Below are positions 25,149 to 33,781 of a DNA stretch of 64,000 nt, one piece after another. The notes beneath the pieces are model-generated. The model did not search any database. It saw only the letters and a program-made list of their open reading frames with translations, and was not told the DNA's origin. Positions within the stretch are counted from its first letter, which is position 1; each line of letters begins with the position of its first letter. This DNA comes from Pedobacter caeni (GTDB taxonomy: Bacteria > Bacteroidota > Bacteroidia > Sphingobacteriales > Sphingobacteriaceae), in the NCBI RefSeq assembly GCF_900129215.1, contig NZ_FQUQ01000006.1:127032-191031 (forward strand), given 5' to 3'. The translations under genes and the position numbers were made by a program.

Positions 25149-27824
25149 TTAAAACTTAAAGGTGATTCCTGCAAGGTAGTTGGCAGGTTTCTGAGCCCTG
25201 CCATCAATTGCCCAGGACTTCACATTACCAATGTTATTCGCCTTAAGACTAAGTCGGAACTTCTTCTGGTCATAATACGCCGATGCATCAATAAAAGTAT
25301 AAGAAGGCAGGATAAAAGTATAATCTGTAAAGGTTTCCGGGCTGGTACCTGCAACCAATGTATTGGCAAAGAAGGAGGAAGAAACATAGTTTCCGCCAAG
25401 ACCAATGCCGAGCCCCCTAAATAAACCTGTTGAGATGGAATAGTTAACCCAGATATTCGCTGCATGAGCAGGTGTTTGTATCGCTCTTCTTCCCTGAACC
25501 AATGGGGAACCATTGGTATATTTGTTCTCATTATAACCGTAGCCAGCCACAATGTTCAAACCTTCCAGAGGGTTTGCAATCAACTCAAAATCTATCCCTT
25601 TACTTTGCTGTGTACCATCCTGGATCAGAAAATTCTGACCGCCACGGTTTTCAAAACGCGTAGAATTTTTCACATCGATGTGATAATAACTTAAGTTGGC
25701 ATTTAACTTCTTACCAAATAAATCCAGCTTTACCCCCGCTTCTACCTGATTGGCCTGTTGTGGCCTGAATGTACTGATGGTACCATCCGGTTGTGATGCA
25801 TTGGCTAGATTCTTAAAACCATTAAGGTAATTTACAAAGATGGAAACCTGGTCCTTAACGGGCTGATAAATCAATCCCAGTTTCGGGGAATAAGCTGTTT
25901 GTTTATAATCTCCGATTACGTTACTATTGGCTGTATTCCGGGTTCCCTTATTGATAAAAAGATCAGCACGTAAACTGAGCAACACCATCAATTGATCAGT
26001 AAAGTTAATCAGATCAGAAGCATACACACTATAGGTATCCTGTTTGTAGCTCTGTGTGGGAGGATTCAAAGCGGCAAACAAGTTGTTTACCTGTGGCAGG
26101 CTAATGTTCGGAATATTTTTGTTCAGGTCAATTTCATCCACAGTCACAACCCCGTAGTGCATCTGTCGATACTGTGACATATAATCTGCGCCTATGACCA
26201 AGCGGTTACGGATTGGTCCGGCTTTAAAATCTCCAGTAAAATTCTGTTGTATCTGTTTACGACCCCATTTATCCGGCATCCAAAGACTGATCTTTCTGGA
26301 AATCCTGGATTCACTAAGCCAGGAGTAATTGAATTGATTAAACTGGTCATAAGTTCCCAGGGAATAGGCATAATTGGTTTGGGATTTCCAGTTTTCAGAG
26401 ATCTTATATTCCGCTTGCGCAAATACATTATTCGACACCTGATTCTGACTGGCCAGGGAATTATCAATTAAAGATTGGCGGTAACCTATTGGCAGGTCTT
26501 TAAAGCTTTTGCCATTAAACAGGCCAGTTGGTACAGTCAGAAGAATTGAAGAAGTACCTCTTACTTTGGTCATGTCTGCATCCAGTGTAAATTTCAATCT
26601 GTCATTTACCTGGTAAATCAGACTAGGTGAAACGACCTGCAAATGCTGGAATCCCTGATCCTGAAAAGAGTTCTCTTTATGAATGGCACCTGTCAGGCGA
26701 AACAGAAGGGACTTATCTGAATTTAACGGTAAATTCACATCAGCAGTGAACCGACTCAGGTCAAAACTTCCCTGGGTATAACTGATCTCTCCGCCAAAAG
26801 TTTCATAAGGCCTTTTTATCACATAGTTAACTAATCCCCCAAAAGATACCATTGATGAACCAAATAAGGTTGAAGAAGGACCTTTAATTGATTCCACACG
26901 TTCTACGGTAACCGGATCAATATTAGTTTTCAACCATGTAGCCATCCCATTTCTGATATTGTCGCTGGTGGTAAATCCGCGGGCTGTAACTGCAGGCATA
27001 CCAGCCCCCGACCTGCTCACCACAGCACCCGGGATATTTTTATAGGACTCATCAAGCGTCGTGGCCATTTGCATGGTGATGAGCTCCTTCCTTACAACGC
27101 TATAAACCTGTGGATTTTCCAGATTACCGATGGGCAACCGTGCTACATATTCACTTTCCTTCCGTCCATACTTATTCACTTTAGCTCCGTTAACCACAAC
27201 TTCCTTCAGGTCCTGTTTACTTTCATCTAATACAAAATTCAATACTACCGGTTCTCCTGTAACCGTTATTTTCCGGCTTTGTGCTTCCAGTCCGACATAA
27301 CTTGCAGTCATGGTATAGGTACCTGCAGGAACATTCTTAAAGCTGTAACTTCCACTGGCATCTGCTCCTGTGTTGCGTAATCCGCGGATACTGATGGTCA
27401 CCAACCTTACAGGATCTCCGTCTTTGGTAGTCACGGTTCCACTCACGCTCCCTTTTAACTGCGGCCGTACTGCAATATCGTTTCCGGTAGCAGTAAACCT
27501 TAAACCTGTTTTGGCGGAGAGTTGATTTAGAATATTCCGGACGCTGGTACTGGCAGGATTCAGAGTAACCAACTGTTCCAGTTCTTTATCCAGACCCGCA
27601 TACATAAAGTTTAGGCCTGCTTTATCTTGTAATTGATCAAAAACTGACCTCAGGGTTAATGTCCCTGGAGTGATCTCTATTCTTTGATTTGGATTTTGCT
27701 GTGCATGAGCAGAAGTGCTGAAAATCAGCAGACACCCGGCAAGAACTAAAATCCATTTATAACATTTTAATTTAAAAAAGGCCGCTATAAACGGGAAGTG
27801 GTAAACAGTAAAGTTTAAATTCAT
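25149..27824 (-). CDS. TonB-dependent siderophore-type receptor with STN domain
   Basis: An 891-residue outer-membrane receptor. The signal peptide ends near 'STSAHAQ' (about 42). An STN domain follows at about 50-105 ('LRSVFDQLQDKAGLNFMYAG'), then a carboxypeptidase-like domain at 120-205 ('VSGTVTTKDGDPVRLVTISI'), and a plug at about 225-345 with 'VVSRSGAGMPAVTARGF' and 'VERVESIKGPSSTLFGSS', which is the FecA/FhuA siderophore-receptor pattern. The end 'LAGITFKF' is a normal barrel C-terminus with terminal Phe. The STN domain and the FecR and ECF genes upstream make this a FecA-like cell-surface signalling system. The iron chelate transported is unknown. Confidence 0.95.
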   Translation of the reverse strand: MNLNFTVYHFPFIAAFFKLKCYKWILVLAGCLLIFSTSAHAQQNPNQRIEITPGTLTLRSVFDQLQDKAGLNFMYAGLDKELEQLVTLNPASTSVRNILNQLSAKTGLRFTATGNDIAVRPQLKGSVSGTVTTKDGDPVRLVTISIRGLRNTGADASGSYSFKNVPAGTYTMTASYVGLEAQSRKITVTGEPVVLNFVLDESKQDLKEVVVNGAKVNKYGRKESEYVARLPIGNLENPQVYSVVRKELITMQMATTLDESYKNIPGAVVSRSGAGMPAVTARGFTTSDNIRNGMATWLKTNIDPVTVERVESIKGPSSTLFGSSMVSFGGLVNYVIKRPYETFGGEISYTQGSFDLSRFTADVNLPLNSDKSLLFRLTGAIHKENSFQDQGFQHLQVVSPSLIYQVNDRLKFTLDADMTKVRGTSSILLTVPTGLFNGKSFKDLPIGYRQSLIDNSLASQNQVSNNVFAQAEYKISENWKSQTNYAYSLGTYDQFNQFNYSWLSESRISRKISLWMPDKWGRKQIQQNFTGDFKAGPIRNRLVIGADYMSQYRQMHYGVVTVDEIDLNKNIPNISLPQVNNLFAALNPPTQSYKQDTYSVYASDLINFTDQLMVLLSLRADLFINKGTRNTANSNVIGDYKQTAYSPKLGLIYQPVKDQVSIFVNYLNGFKNLANASQPDGTISTFRPQQANQVEAGVKLDLFGKKLNANLSYYHIDVKNSTRFENRGGQNFLIQDGTQQSKGIDFELIANPLEGLNIVAGYGYNENKYTNGSPLVQGRRAIQTPAHAANIWVNYSISTGLFRGLGIGLGGNYVSSSFFANTLVAGTSPETFTDYTFILPSYTFIDASAYYDQKKFRLSLKANNIGNVKSWAIDGRAQKPANYLAGITFKF

Positions 27825-27957
27825 AAATTTGATTATTATTCATTAATTGAAGATTGATGGTAATTTTTGCTACCGGCGTGTTTGCCGCACGACCGGTAGT
27901 TTTTTGCCGACAAATCCTTTCGGACTTCCCTTATTGCTTGTTCTGTTCATTCAGTAT

Positions 27958-28908
27958 TTAAAGTATATGTATTTGTTTGCCTTGTTGGCTAAAATGAAGA
28001 TTTGTAAAGTTCTCTATCAGTCCCAGGACTCTGGAAATTGGTTGTTCATGAAATTTAGCGGTTACTTTTGCGTCAAGCTTCAGTCCTTTAGGATTATAAA
28101 AAATTACTCCATAATGGCGTTCAAGTTTCTCAAGCACATCGGATACCGGAGTATGGTCAAACCACAGTAAACCTTTGGTCCAGCTGGTTGCCATACTGGT
28201 ATCTATTGGAGTAACCGCCTGGATCAACTGCTGTTTCTTCAAAAAAACAAGTTGTTGCCCCGGCTTAAGTAAGGCTGATTTTCCAGTCTTCGTTTGAAAA
28301 CGTATACTGCCCTCGGTTAAGGTAACAAACACCTGGTCAGAATTTCTGGAATTCCCGACATTGAATTTAGTCCCCAGAACCCGGATACTGGATGATGAAG
28401 TATGTACAAGAAAGGGCTTTGTTGAATCATGACTGATGTTAAAAAATGCTTCACCTTCCAGTAAAGTTACTTCCCTGCTGCTTCCGTCAAAAGATCTGGG
28501 ATATCGAATACTGCTTCCACCGGAAAGACAAATCACACTGTGATCTGCCAGCTTAAGTGTCACCTGCCTTCCATTCGGCACATTTAAAGTATTTAAGGTC
28601 TCCGGCTGTTCAGAGGCTCCTGAATCATGGAATAAAAACAACCCCATCACAATCAGTATTGAGGCTGCAGCAGCTAACCAGGCAAAATGTCGGAAATGAT
28701 ATCTTTGAACAACCGGCCTGGCATCCCTGATCATTTCATTCCAGATCTCCTCTTCCAGTGCAGTATTTTCCGGTACCGGGTTCTCAGGTTCCTCATCCCC
28801 ATATTCAAGCCAGTACTCCACCGCTGTCTTTTCCTCCTCAGTACAATACCCGTTGGAATAACGTTTCAACAAATCCGGATCAAGTTTCCCCATACTTATA
28901 GATAACAT
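27958..28908 (-). CDS. FecR family anti-sigma factor
   Basis: A 316-residue FecR-type protein. Residues 1-70 are cytoplasmic and acidic ('LLKRYSNGYCTEEEKTAVEY'), the helix is at about 83-102 ('FAWLAAAASILIVMGLFLFH'), and the FecR domain is at about 118-215 ('NVPNGRQVTLKLADHSVICL', 'LLEGEAFFNISHDSTKPFLV'). A C-terminal DUF4974-type region ends 'FSQQGKQIHIL'. It lies 133 bases upstream of the siderophore receptor gene and 46 bases downstream of its sigma factor. Confidence 0.94.
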   Translation of the reverse strand: MLSISMGKLDPDLLKRYSNGYCTEEEKTAVEYWLEYGDEEPENPVPENTALEEEIWNEMIRDARPVVQRYHFRHFAWLAAAASILIVMGLFLFHDSGASEQPETLNTLNVPNGRQVTLKLADHSVICLSGGSSIRYPRSFDGSSREVTLLEGEAFFNISHDSTKPFLVHTSSSSIRVLGTKFNVGNSRNSDQVFVTLTEGSIRFQTKTGKSALLKPGQQLVFLKKQQLIQAVTPIDTSMATSWTKGLLWFDHTPVSDVLEKLERHYGVIFYNPKGLKLDAKVTAKFHEQPISRVLGLIENFTNLHFSQQGKQIHIL

Positions 28909-28954
28909 GATCAGGTCAGTACCCTACACCAAAAAAGAAAATAATCTGATTTTC

Positions 28955-29497
28955 TTAAACCACTGAGTCTGGTTGCAATGCCGTACGTAGTTTCAGGAGT
29001 GCCCTGCTCATGTGTTTTTCTACCGTCTTAACTGCAATGCCTAGCTCTTCAGAAATTTCCCTATAACTCTTGTCCTGATCACGGCTCAACATAAAAATAG
29101 TCCTGGTAGGTTCCTCAAGTGCATTTACCTGTGAATTAATTTCGGCTTTAAACTCATGGAGTGTAAACATCGTTTCAGGGTTATATCTCCATGTCTCTAT
29201 CCTGTTCCCGGCACCTGTCTCCTCATCAGTGGGAATATTAATCTTCTGATCCCGGAAATAATTCATCACCTGAAATCTTGCTGCTTTAGTCAGAAATACT
29301 TCTGCACTTTTATCATCCGGAAATTCCAGTCCACGGTCCCAGACCGAAAGAAAGATATTCTGAGTCATATCCTTAGCAGCAGACTCATCCTGACAAAAAC
29401 GCATACATAAGGAATACACCCTGCTCCAATGAAGCCGATACAACATTTTAAATGCCTGATCTGTCTGAATATTACGGCTTAATACCTGTCTCCCCAT
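28955..29497 (-). CDS. ECF RNA polymerase sigma factor
   Basis: A sigma-70 factor of about 180 residues. I prefer the ATG giving 'MGRQVLSRN' (29497); an in-frame ATG at 29521 adds eight residues. Region 2 is seen in 'DQAFKMLYRLHWSRVYSLCM' and 'DMTQNIFLSVWDRGLEFPDD', and region 4 in 'LEEPTRTIFMLSRDQDKSYR' and 'EISEELGIAVKTVEKHMSRA'. It heads the ECF-FecR-receptor unit and probably turns on the receptor when the chelate binds. The start lies 98 bases from a divergent gene. Confidence 0.92.
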   Translation of the reverse strand: MGRQVLSRNIQTDQAFKMLYRLHWSRVYSLCMRFCQDESAAKDMTQNIFLSVWDRGLEFPDDKSAEVFLTKAARFQVMNYFRDQKINIPTDEETGAGNRIETWRYNPETMFTLHEFKAEINSQVNALEEPTRTIFMLSRDQDKSYREISEELGIAVKTVEKHMSRALLKLRTALQPDSVV

Positions 29498-29594
29498 GAA
29501 TACACTTGCTAAGCAGTTCAAATATATACCTTTATTTAGAATCAGTACAAATAAATCAGGAATATTTAAATATTTTTTTTTGTTTCTTTGCGCT

Positions 29595-30467
29595 ATGTTA
29601 AAACAAGTTTTTGTCGCATTGCTAATCGTTTTTTCGGTTAGTGTTTTTGCACAGGAGCGTCCCGCTGCCTATGCCCTTACCGGAGAATCTAATCTCTGGA
29701 ATAAAAAGATAAATGATACTGCCTGTGTCTTTGCAGATATCGCATACCTACGTGAACAACCCAATTTAAAGGGGGCAATATTAGATTCCTTGAGCGCCGG
29801 AACCAGGGTGGTCATCAAAAGCGAAGCTTACAACAATACATTAATCAAAGATTTCTATGCACCCTGGCACAAAGTAGAATATACCATTGGAAAGCAAAAA
29901 CGATCAGGATTTATATGGCTGGGGCTGTTGGCTCTTGGTACCAATCAGGATAAGGAAGGAAAATTATGGATGTATGGCTTCAACAAATACCTTAACCGGT
30001 CAAATGATGAAGCACATCTTTCTCTATGTGAAATCAAAATTTTAGATCCTGCTCTTCAGGTTGCCGGCCGGACTTCTATTTTAGTCACAAGAGGAGAACA
30101 AACCTACACCGAAGGGAAGATTTTGAGTAATATGGGATTAACAGGCTTACAAGCAATTTACAGAATAGGTTTTTTCGGTGAAGCCTGCGGTGTATCTACT
30201 GACCATCACTACCTGGGATGGACAGGCAAGGAATTTATAAATCTACCTGGAAAGACCAATGTCAGTGATGCAGGTGTTGTTTATCATGAAGAAAAATTGC
30301 TGTTCCCTTCCGAACATGGTCTTGCCCCCTCTTTAATCATTAAAGACATCACTGATGGAGAAGTTATAGACCCTGATCAGCAAAAACTAACCTATAAAGA
30401 AAGTAAAAAGCGGGTAAAATATATCTGGGATGGCAAAATTGCCAGTGAAATCGTGGAAATGAAATAG
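29595..30467 (+). CDS. Exported SH3-like protein of unknown function
   Basis: A 290-residue exported protein. I use the ATG at 29595, which gives a signal peptide (MLKQVFVALLIVFSVSVFAQ); 33 open codons upstream overlap the sigma factor gene and are unlikely to be translated. Residues about 40-110 read like a bacterial SH3-like domain ('CVFADIAYLREQPNLKGAIL', 'GTRVVIKSEAYNN', 'FIWLGLLAL'). The remaining 170 residues are unrecognised. It converges with the next gene with only five bases between the stops. Confidence 0.7.
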   Translation: MLKQVFVALLIVFSVSVFAQERPAAYALTGESNLWNKKINDTACVFADIAYLREQPNLKGAILDSLSAGTRVVIKSEAYNNTLIKDFYAPWHKVEYTIGKQKRSGFIWLGLLALGTNQDKEGKLWMYGFNKYLNRSNDEAHLSLCEIKILDPALQVAGRTSILVTRGEQTYTEGKILSNMGLTGLQAIYRIGFFGEACGVSTDHHYLGWTGKEFINLPGKTNVSDAGVVYHEEKLLFPSEHGLAPSLIIKDITDGEVIDPDQQKLTYKESKKRVKYIWDGKIASEIVEMK

Positions 30468-30472
30468 CACAA

Positions 30473-31531
30473 CTATTCGTAGTGTTTTAAATAGGATTCC
30501 CGGTAATTATATGGGATGGCTTTTTCATCAGGAACTCCATTAATCGCTCTTCCTCCGTATCCCCCGCTTTCATCTCCACTATATTTTTGAAGATCAAATG
30601 CCGCAGGAAATCCGTAGGAATTGATGAGTTTATGATCAAGCTTACTTTTTAATTCTTCGCATTCCTCCCTTGTTATTTTTTTAAAATTGTCCAGGATCAA
30701 AGCGCAATACATATCGTAAATGACATCCGCGTATGCTGTTGGATCCATCTTTTCTGTAAAGCCGTTATAACTACAAGATATGGTAATCTCTTTCAGCTTG
30801 CTGCCTTTCAATGCAGGGCGATACTTTTTCGTTTCCGTATTATAGACAGAATCATAGAAGAATTTTTGGCTTTTTGTTAACGGTCCAATAAACAAGGTAA
30901 TTCTCAGGCTGTTTTTTTGAAAAATCTTCTTCTGTATCAATAGATTTGTCTCCAGAAAATGCCATAGGTATTCACTGATTCTGTGGTCAATACGAGGGCG
31001 TTTAAACATGATTTCCGGCTTACTGATTCCATCCTCTTCATCCTCGTTATCCCAAAATCTCCTGATGGTAACTGTCCGTGTATTTTCTTCGTTTTTTTCG
31101 ATTTCCTTTCCTGTGCCCTTTACAACTGTCAACAGTTCCCTGAGGTAATCTGAAGTTTTTTGGAGCAACAGTCTAAAATCGCTTTCATTAAATGCCACCA
31201 GAACACAGCTTTCCGTATCAGCATCGTTTTCAATTTCCCGACTGAAAGGAACTTTTCCTTTTTTAAGCTGATCCAACAGGTAATTGGCCCACCCGTATCC
31301 ATCAGCGACATAAGAATGCGTTTCCATTTTTTTGTTAAGCTGACTAAACTCATCTTCTGCAGGAGAGAATTCCAATGAATAGCTGAGCGTTTCTGTTCCT
31401 TTATACAGCAGATTGGAGATGCTAATCAGGAATGGCTCATAATCATAGCATTCCCAGGTGTCGTCTTCCATTTCTTTCAGAATGTTTTTGGGAATTTTTA
31501 CTTTATCCAGGTGAAGTTTGTTAAGGTTCAT
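30473..31531 (-). CDS. Unknown protein with an N-terminal Imm51-like region
   Basis: A 352-residue cytoplasmic protein without a signal peptide. Residues about 45-145 carry 'SYVADGYGWANYLLDQL' followed, after about 20 residues, by 'TESCVLVAFNESDFRLLL', an order that recalls Immunity protein 51 (a G-Y-x-W-x-x-L core and a following beta strand). I place moderate weight on this. Residues about 165-350 are not recognised ('RISEYLWHFLETNLLIQKKI'). No toxin gene is next to it. If it is an immunity protein, its partner is elsewhere or lost. Confidence 0.5.
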   Translation of the reverse strand: MNLNKLHLDKVKIPKNILKEMEDDTWECYDYEPFLISISNLLYKGTETLSYSLEFSPAEDEFSQLNKKMETHSYVADGYGWANYLLDQLKKGKVPFSREIENDADTESCVLVAFNESDFRLLLQKTSDYLRELLTVVKGTGKEIEKNEENTRTVTIRRFWDNEDEEDGISKPEIMFKRPRIDHRISEYLWHFLETNLLIQKKIFQKNSLRITLFIGPLTKSQKFFYDSVYNTETKKYRPALKGSKLKEITISCSYNGFTEKMDPTAYADVIYDMYCALILDNFKKITREECEELKSKLDHKLINSYGFPAAFDLQKYSGDESGGYGGRAINGVPDEKAIPYNYRESYLKHYE

Positions 31532-31719
31532 CTTTTTGTCTTTTGATTACATACATTCCTTTTATCTCTCAAAACTGCTTTTCCCGGGCTTCACGGTGCT
31601 AGTCGACTAGTTAAGAATGCTTTAGTTCAAAAATTATAAAAATAAATTAATTCACAAAAACTATTCAGTTAAAGGTATATTAATTTACAGAAAACCTCTT
31701 GCTTTGCCGCTAACCTATA

Positions 31720-31750
31720 CCAAAAATCCCACACAGAGTGGGATTTTTGG
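31720..31750 (-). terminator. Strong rho-independent terminator
   Basis: CCAAAAATCCCAC and GTGGGATTTTTGG (31720-31732 and 31738-31750) make a perfect 13-base stem with a 5-base loop. It fits the end of the small minus-strand gene at 31772 and would also work on the plus strand. Confidence 0.85.
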
Positions 31751-31771
31751 TAATAAAGCGTTCTTTTCTGA

Positions 31772-31969
31772 TTATTCTTTGTTAAAAAAGTCTTCAGACT
31801 CTGAATCCTTTTCTTTTGTTTCCGGTAATTCCACCCGGATTTCTATAAGATTCTCTTTCCTGTTGCTGACAGGTATGGGAACTCCTCCCCCCAGACCAAC
31901 ACCAACAAGTGCCAGAGCAATCATTAACACAAGACTCAACAGCCTCAGTGTTTTCTTGAAGTATTTCAT
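31772..31969 (-). CDS. Small membrane-anchored protein, unknown
   Basis: A 65-residue protein with one N-terminal membrane helix ('LLSLVLMIALALVGVGLG') and a short polar tail rich in Glu and Ser ('LPETKEKDSESEDFFNKE'). A plus-strand ORF over the same bases (31704-31976) does not look like protein. The strong terminator just beyond the stop supports a real gene on the minus strand. Confidence 0.5.
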   Translation of the reverse strand: MKYFKKTLRLLSLVLMIALALVGVGLGGGVPIPVSNRKENLIEIRVELPETKEKDSESEDFFNKE

Positions 31970-32033
31970 GATTTAATAAAAAAAATGTAGCTAACAGAAC
32001 TTTTTTACGTCAATGACGCGTAAAGGATATTCA

Positions 32034-32429
32034 CTATCCGATCAAAAGAAAGGCCTCTTCATCCTGGCTTTGAGAAGAAACAATTTTTGGAAGATAAAAA
32101 TGATTGGAAGGTCCAGGTTCACTGCAGTCTTTCTGCAAAAGTGCATATGCAACTTCCACTGACCTGTTAAAAGCAGTCAATGCAGCAGCCTGATCAACAA
32201 CCGCAGAAAGAAAATGTACATATTTTAATACATTTCTATTGTCATAATAATTAACCTGTCTGACAGAAAGCGGTTTGAAGCCTGCAAGGACCTCTGTTTG
32301 CGGTTTATGCGCTGAAATGGCCGAAAAACCGGTATTCCCGGAGAGCATAAAAAAGCTCAATAGTAAAGTTACGGTCAACAAAAATGCTGACGAACTGTTC
32401 TTCATACCGGCTATTTTACTCTTTTCCAT
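32034..32429 (-). CDS. Exported small protein, unknown
   Basis: A 131-residue protein. A signal-like segment is present ('SSSAFLLTVTLLLSFFMLSG'). The body has 'VRQVNYYDNRNVLKYVHFLS' and 'AFNRSVEVAYALLQKDCSEP' and no motif I recognise. It could start at Met9 ('MKNSSSAF'). It lies alone ahead of the ankyrin genes, on the opposite strand. Confidence 0.5.
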   Translation of the reverse strand: MEKSKIAGMKNSSSAFLLTVTLLLSFFMLSGNTGFSAISAHKPQTEVLAGFKPLSVRQVNYYDNRNVLKYVHFLSAVVDQAAALTAFNRSVEVAYALLQKDCSEPGPSNHFYLPKIVSSQSQDEEAFLLIG

Positions 32430-32587
32430 TTCTATTTCAAAGTTAACACTTTTATGATCAGCTTTCTATGATTTTTTTTCAGTTTAAATCATGAGCAAGG
32501 CAATATCCGGAGAAACAAACTGCTGCAAATATTCCCCTGATACGGCCTGATTTTTGATGCCCTATAAAAAATTAAGTATTTATAGAT

Positions 32588-33778
32588 ATGCCAGATACTA
32601 CTGCTTTATTACAAGCATTCAGACAAAACAACTTCCAGGAAGCAAAACTGCTGCTAGAAAATGATAAAAACCTTACTTCTGACCTCAATGAATATTACCA
32701 TACCCAGATTCTTGATCAGATCATCAGTCACAAAGCCTTTGACCTGATTCCTGTGCTCATCGAGCAAAAGCTGATAGGAACAGATGTTTACGAATACGAT
32801 TCTTTTAAAAAATCCATTTTCGCAAGCATCATTACAAACCTCAAAGAAGATGAGGAATCCATTCAGTTTCTGGATGATCTGCTTGGGCAAATGGAGAACC
32901 TCAAAGATGAAGTGGCCGACCAAACCCTCTTAGGTTATGCTTTTGAAGAAGGTGCTGATCTATGGCTGATCAAAAAATTCGTTGATGCTGGTCTTGATCT
33001 GAATTATAAGAACAATTATGATACGACTTTCCTGCATGCGACGATAAAAAACGGAAGGATCAAACCGGAAAAGTCAATGGCTTATGTACAGTACCTCATT
33101 GAACAGGGTCTGGATGTAAATGCAAAAGATATTGTCAATAAGACACCTCTGATAGAAGCAATAGAATTTAATAAACCAGAATATATTGACCTGCTGCTGC
33201 AAAATGGCGCAGATCCAAATCACCAGGACAAATCGGGAGAATCTGCGTTCTTCTGGAGCATTGTACATAAGTCAGAGCTCAAATGGTACCTTAAACTCAG
33301 GGAATACGACAGTCCCAAATTTGACCAGCTGAATAAAGAAGGGGTAACCATGTTCTTCGAATTCATGAGAAGAATTTACAGGTCTGATCGGAATGCGGTA
33401 GATTTTCTTGTTAAACTTTTAGAAGATGGAGCTGATCTTTTGGAGCGTTCAACCTGGTATGGACAAAGTAAAACTCCACTGGAAGTAGCTGCTGAAAAAC
33501 AATTTGAAATCCTGGAAGCCATTTTGAATATGGACCTGGTAGACCTCAATGCACAGGATGAAGATGGAAATACGCTTTTACATTATGTATGTGCATTTAA
33601 TGTTAACTATGATAAAGAGGTGGCAAAAGACACCTACAAAAAGGTAAAACTCCTGATAGAAAAAGGTGCTGATACCAGCCTGACCAACCGGAAAGACGAA
33701 ACAGCAATGGCCCTGGCCTCAAATGATAACCTGAAATCCAAGACTGTAGAAATACTGCTTGCCAACCAAAAATCCTAA
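32588..33778 (+). CDS. Ankyrin-repeat protein (first of pair)
   Basis: A 396-residue cytoplasmic protein with no signal peptide. Ankyrin repeats are visible at about 145-175 ('YKNNYDTTFLHATIKNGRIK'), 175-220 ('DIVNKTPLIEAIEFNKPEYI', 'LLLQNGADPNHQDKSGESAF'), 275-320 and 315-395 ('AQDEDGNTLLHYVCAFNV', 'KLLIEKGADTSLTNRKDETA'). The first 130 residues are helical without a clear repeat. It stops three bases before the second ankyrin gene starts, so the two form one translation unit. Confidence 0.88.
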   Translation: MPDTTALLQAFRQNNFQEAKLLLENDKNLTSDLNEYYHTQILDQIISHKAFDLIPVLIEQKLIGTDVYEYDSFKKSIFASIITNLKEDEESIQFLDDLLGQMENLKDEVADQTLLGYAFEEGADLWLIKKFVDAGLDLNYKNNYDTTFLHATIKNGRIKPEKSMAYVQYLIEQGLDVNAKDIVNKTPLIEAIEFNKPEYIDLLLQNGADPNHQDKSGESAFFWSIVHKSELKWYLKLREYDSPKFDQLNKEGVTMFFEFMRRIYRSDRNAVDFLVKLLEDGADLLERSTWYGQSKTPLEVAAEKQFEILEAILNMDLVDLNAQDEDGNTLLHYVCAFNVNYDKEVAKDTYKKVKLLIEKGADTSLTNRKDETAMALASNDNLKSKTVEILLANQKS

Positions 33779-33781
33779 GAA

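Noticed and set aside
25220..25552. A 110-codon minus-strand ORF within the siderophore receptor gene
   Set aside because: It lies inside the barrel coding region in another frame.
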